From: CAWATZ01 sp963784995
GTDB taxonomy: Bacteria > Planctomycetota > Planctomycetia > Gemmatales > Gemmataceae
Length of the DNA: 64,000 bases
Assembly (NCBI GenBank): GCA_963784995.1
Contig: CAWATZ010000002.1
Span: 1,550,001-1,614,000, forward strand
Reading direction: 5' to 3'
Numbering within the stretch: the stretch's first letter is position 1; the number at the start of each line of letters is the position of its first letter. The position numbers and the translations under genes were made by a program. Shown here piece after piece: positions 61,601 through 64,000 of this stretch. The notes beneath the pieces were generated by a model. That model made no database searches. It was not told the origin of the DNA and saw only the letters and a program-made list of their open reading frames with translations.

Positions 61601-64000
61601 ACGGCCGGCTTGACGCTCAACAGTGCGACCGGGAATAACTACACGGGCGGCACCTTCTACAATGGCCCCAGCGTCTTGACTCTGGCAAACGCACTTGTCC
61701 TGGGCAACAGCCCGGTGACGCTGACCGGCGGCACCATGGCCAACACCCAGGCTGTCCCCGGCGCCAGCCAGTTCAGCTATTTCACCCTCGGCAACGCGAT
61801 TAACTTTACTAACAGCGTGGTGACCTTCGCCAACTCCGTGGACCGCTTTTTCCTGGCCGGCCCGATCACGCTGACGGGAAACAACCAGATCACCGCCGAC
61901 GCCAACGCCTTTGGCGCGACGGCGTTCAGCGGCGTCGTCAGCGGCAGCGGTTCGCTCAACCTGCTCGCCGGCGCCCTGGCCATGCAGAACCCGAACAACA
62001 CATATACCGGCGGCACCAATCTCGGCGGCGGCAACCTCCTGGTGACTTCGAGCGATACCGGCACGAGTGGCAACGTGACCAATGGCCCGCTGGGCACCAA
62101 TACCGTCAACCTCACCGGCGGCATCCTCCAGGCGGCTGCCACCAACGTCCCCGATTTGACGGCCAACGCCATCACGCTGCACAACGCGATCAATCTGATC
62201 AACGCCAGCACGATTGTCGCTGGTCCCGCGAGCACCACCGCCGGCGCGGGGGGCAACATCACTCTTGCTGGCCCGGTCACACTCCAGGGCAGCAATACAG
62301 TGCAGGTCACTGCCGCCTTTAACTTCACTGTCTCCGGAAACATCAGCGGCTCGGGATCCCTGGTCAAGACCGGTGTCGGCGCCATGCTGCTCAGCGGCAC
62401 GAATACATCCTGGACCGGAGGCGTTACAGTGACCGCCGGCGCCGGTGTGCTCGGGAACGTCGGAACCCTCATCGTCGGCAGCCCCACGGCCCTCGGCACC
62501 GGACAGGTGATTCTGAACGGCGGCGCGCTCCAGGACGACGGTGTTTCCTCGCGCACGATCTCCAACAACATCTTCCTGGCCTCGGGCACCACCAGTTTCA
62601 TCAACGCCATCAACCCAAGCACCCCGCTCATTTTGACGGGCTTCATCACTGGCCCCGGCAACCTCACCAAGGGCTACGCCAGCACGGCAAGCTACGAAGC
62701 CACGATGAACGACGTCCAGACGATCAACTTCCCCAACCCGGCCGAGATCACCGGCGGCACCTTCACACTGACAATCAACGGCGCCACGACCAGCGCCATT
62801 AGCTGGAGTTCCACCCCGGCCACTCTCGTCAGCAACATCCAGACCGCCCTCAACGGCTTGCCCAGCGCCATCTTCGGCGTTTACAACCCGGTGGTTAACG
62901 GCACCAGCCTCAGCGCCATTACGATCACATTCCAGAACATCAGCGTCAACGCCGACGGCGCGGCCACGCCGGTCGTGTCGTTCAATGGCGCCAGTCTGAC
63001 CCTCTCCGGAGCGGCCACAGTGTCGTCGGCCAGCGAAGCGACCAACACCGTGACGATCACTACCTCGGCCGCCCATGGTTTCCTGCCGGGCCAGTACGTC
63101 ACGCTCACCGGCGTCGCCGCCGGATACAACGGCACCTACGAAATCGGCACCGTTCCGTCCGCGACAACCTTCACCTTCTACGATCCGACCACCGGCCTGG
63201 CCGCGGCGAGCACCGGCTCGGCTGCGGTCGTCTCCCAGGTGACACCGACCCTCGGGTCCGGCACCTTGGTCCTGCAAGCACCGGCCACCTACACCGGTAC
63301 GACCACGGTCAACCAGGGGACGATGACAATCAATGGAGGCGGTCAGCTGATCGGCACGAGCGGAATCACGGTCAACCCCGGCGCGACCTTCACCGAGGAT
63401 AGCTCCGGCACGAGTATTTCCAGCCGCATCAACACAGCCGCCACCTTGACTCTCGCCGGCGGCGCCTTCAACCTGCTTGGCTTCGCCGGCGCGGCCATGC
63501 CGCAGAAGCTCGGCGCCCTCACGCTCAACGCCGGCAACTCGACCATCCAGACCACCGCGGGAACGGGCGGCTCCGTGGCCCTCACCTTTGCAAGCCTCAC
63601 TCGCAATGGCGGAGGCCTGGTCACATTCGTCGCCGGCAGCAGTCAGACCCTGGGCACGGCGACGAACGCAGTTCTGTTCACGACGGCGCCGACGTTGACC
63701 AACTCCGTCCTCAAAGGCGCGATCACGCAGGATGCCAACACGACAGAGGACGCCGCAGGCATCAACATCGCCACCTACGGCGCCAACGGCATCGCCGCGC
63801 TCACCGCCTTTACCGCTCTGCCTGCCGCCGGTGGGGTGGCCACAACAAACTATGTCGTCACGGCAAACACCACCTTGACCGCAGCCGAATCGGCCAACGC
63901 CGTGCTGATTGTCGGCGATGGCATCACCATCAGCGGCGCTTTCGCGTTGACCTTATCGGCAGGAGCAGACGAAGTGGTCGCCGTGGATACCGGCAACACC
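40677..64000 (+). CDS. giant autotransporter-type beta-strand-repeat surface protein (3' end beyond window), one frame break
   Basis: At least about 7,770 residues. The N-terminus has the planctomycete export-associated LEDR motif (LQLLEDRTMPS, LEDR at residues 44-47) followed by YQWTGASSVNWNDPGNWS, a typical opening of autotransporter-associated repeat proteins. The body is hundreds of short Gly/Thr/Asn-rich repeats (LTKVGAGTLxLxxxNTYTG, GGTLxLDNT), predicted to form a long right-handed beta-helix. It is organised in about ten super-repeats. A PA14 domain lies near residues 5515-5680 and three small modules are inserted elsewhere. The frame moves near 57390-57420 in a GC-rich run (net two extra bases or one missing) and is then open to 64000. 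ATG 40677 is chosen over TTG 40641 because of promoter and AAGGAA. Likely role: adhesion, sheath or polysaccharide binding; inferred. Confidence 0.85.
50985..51188 (+). repeat. inserted small beta module, copy 1
   Basis: About 65 residues: SGNTVTIVAPNSFSVGQQIT, TYNITATVTSASATQFTYTD, AASTVGGTAVLTP. It sits inside a host module of the form GTFTLTYNGRTTAAIPL ... LAVAIQSALGALTNVG, splitting it. Confidence 0.65.
57226..57715 (+). other. PA14 domain within the giant protein (interrupted by the frame break)
   Basis: GLVASFYSGETATADTNAL opens the module and, after the frame change near 57400, it continues GYVNITIPGTYTFYTTNDDG, LTLLIDGNVVINND and GLHTIQDRMSQNAGGASNLI. The TTNDDG and LLIDG motifs are characteristic of PA14, a glycan-binding beta-barrel. 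Confidence 0.8.
58263..58485 (+). repeat. inserted small beta module, copy 2
   Basis: ATNTVTITTSANHNLVVGEQ, VVISGVTNAAYNGTYTIL, TVPSATTFTYTDPTSGLAAS. It again interrupts a host module (GGTFQLSFNGQTTAPIPI ... NAAAIQAALQALPGIGANNV). Confidence 0.7.
63017..63238 (+). repeat. inserted small beta module, copy 3
   Basis: EATNTVTITTSAAHGFLPGQ, YVTLTGVAAGYNGTYEIG, TVPSATTFTFYDPTTGLAAA. Here it follows, rather than interrupts, the host-like module (GGTFTLTINGATTSAISW ... NIQTALNGLPSAI). Confidence 0.7.

Larger units (their letters stand above)
42500..63760 (+). repeat. about ten divergent super-repeats of 1.9-3.1 kb
   Basis: A recurring anchor (LPYATVNGxDFATY or its variant with GATTTDA) appears at about 42505, 44425, 46620, 48885, 51505, 53910, 55960, 59080, 61180 and 63705. 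Each is preceded by a TLDNT...LNGGTLNFLGN...TLxSGxSTI...LxRxxGATVNF block and followed by a T(V)xASxSVNALLIVGNxxxTI block. The order of sub-blocks is conserved between copies. Confidence 0.8.

Overview
The window looks like a chromosomal segment of a planctomycete, most likely in or near the Gemmatales. The evidence is a concentration of families that are characteristic of that phylum: three DUF1501 proteins, a PSCyt1/DUF1549/DUF1553 cytochrome, a PSCyt1/DUF1587/DUF1592 cytochrome with a DUF1552 partner, three sulfatase domains, a BBP7 outer-membrane barrel, a TIGR03067 protein, a very long WD40 protein, and a giant secreted repeat protein with the planctomycete N-terminal LEDR motif. GC content and codon use are high-GC throughout, so long antisense shadow ORFs are common and were discarded.

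Layout. 1-5.9 kb: the 3' part of a galactonate dehydratase-like gene, a TIGR03067 protein, and a two-gene 2-oxoacid:acceptor (pyruvate:ferredoxin-type) oxidoreductase split as alpha/gamma plus beta. 5.9-8.6 kb: a small HTH protein (minus strand) and a membrane-anchored protein with an anti-sigma-like N-terminus. 8.7-17.4 kb: DUF1501, PhoD-type phosphatase, giant WD40 protein and SMP-30/gluconolactonase. 17.9-23.7 kb: DUF1501, a sulfatase, and a protein carrying two sulfatase domains in one reading frame. 23.9-27.6 kb (minus): a DUF1592 cytochrome and a DUF1552 operon behind a good sigma70-like promoter. 27.9-29.3 kb: a Gemmata-type paralogous protein and an amino-acid-kinase-like protein. 29.3-34.0 kb (minus): a PSD1 cytochrome and DUF1501 operon behind another good promoter. 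34.1-37.4 kb: a membrane protein, an endonuclease/exonuclease/phosphatase, a secreted protein and TatA. 37.5 kb: tRNA-Val(CAC). 38-39.6 kb: BBP7 barrel. 40.7-64 kb: one giant gene, still open at the window end, encoding more than 7,700 residues of autotransporter-type beta-strand repeats organised in about ten super-repeats of roughly 650-1,000 residues, with a PA14 module and three copies of a small inserted module.

How the genes fit together. Much of the content is export-dependent: Tat-type signals on several DUF1501/PhoD proteins beside a tatA gene, secreted sulfatases for sulfated polysaccharides, cytochrome/DUF1501 pairs of the planctomycete surface machinery, an outer-membrane barrel, and a giant surface or extracellular protein. 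The oxidoreductase and dehydratase represent central and sugar-acid metabolism.

Two window-wide signals deserve attention. (1) Thirteen genes are interrupted by frameshifts, and every one can be repaired by removing one or two extra single bases (at least 28 changes of frame). This points to insertion-type sequencing error rather than gene decay, and frame-broken genes are annotated here across their full inferred span. (2) Long, often perfect, intergenic hairpins (stems of about 10-46 bp, all different in sequence) sit just after stop codons in most cases; one instead lies in a probable 5' leader.
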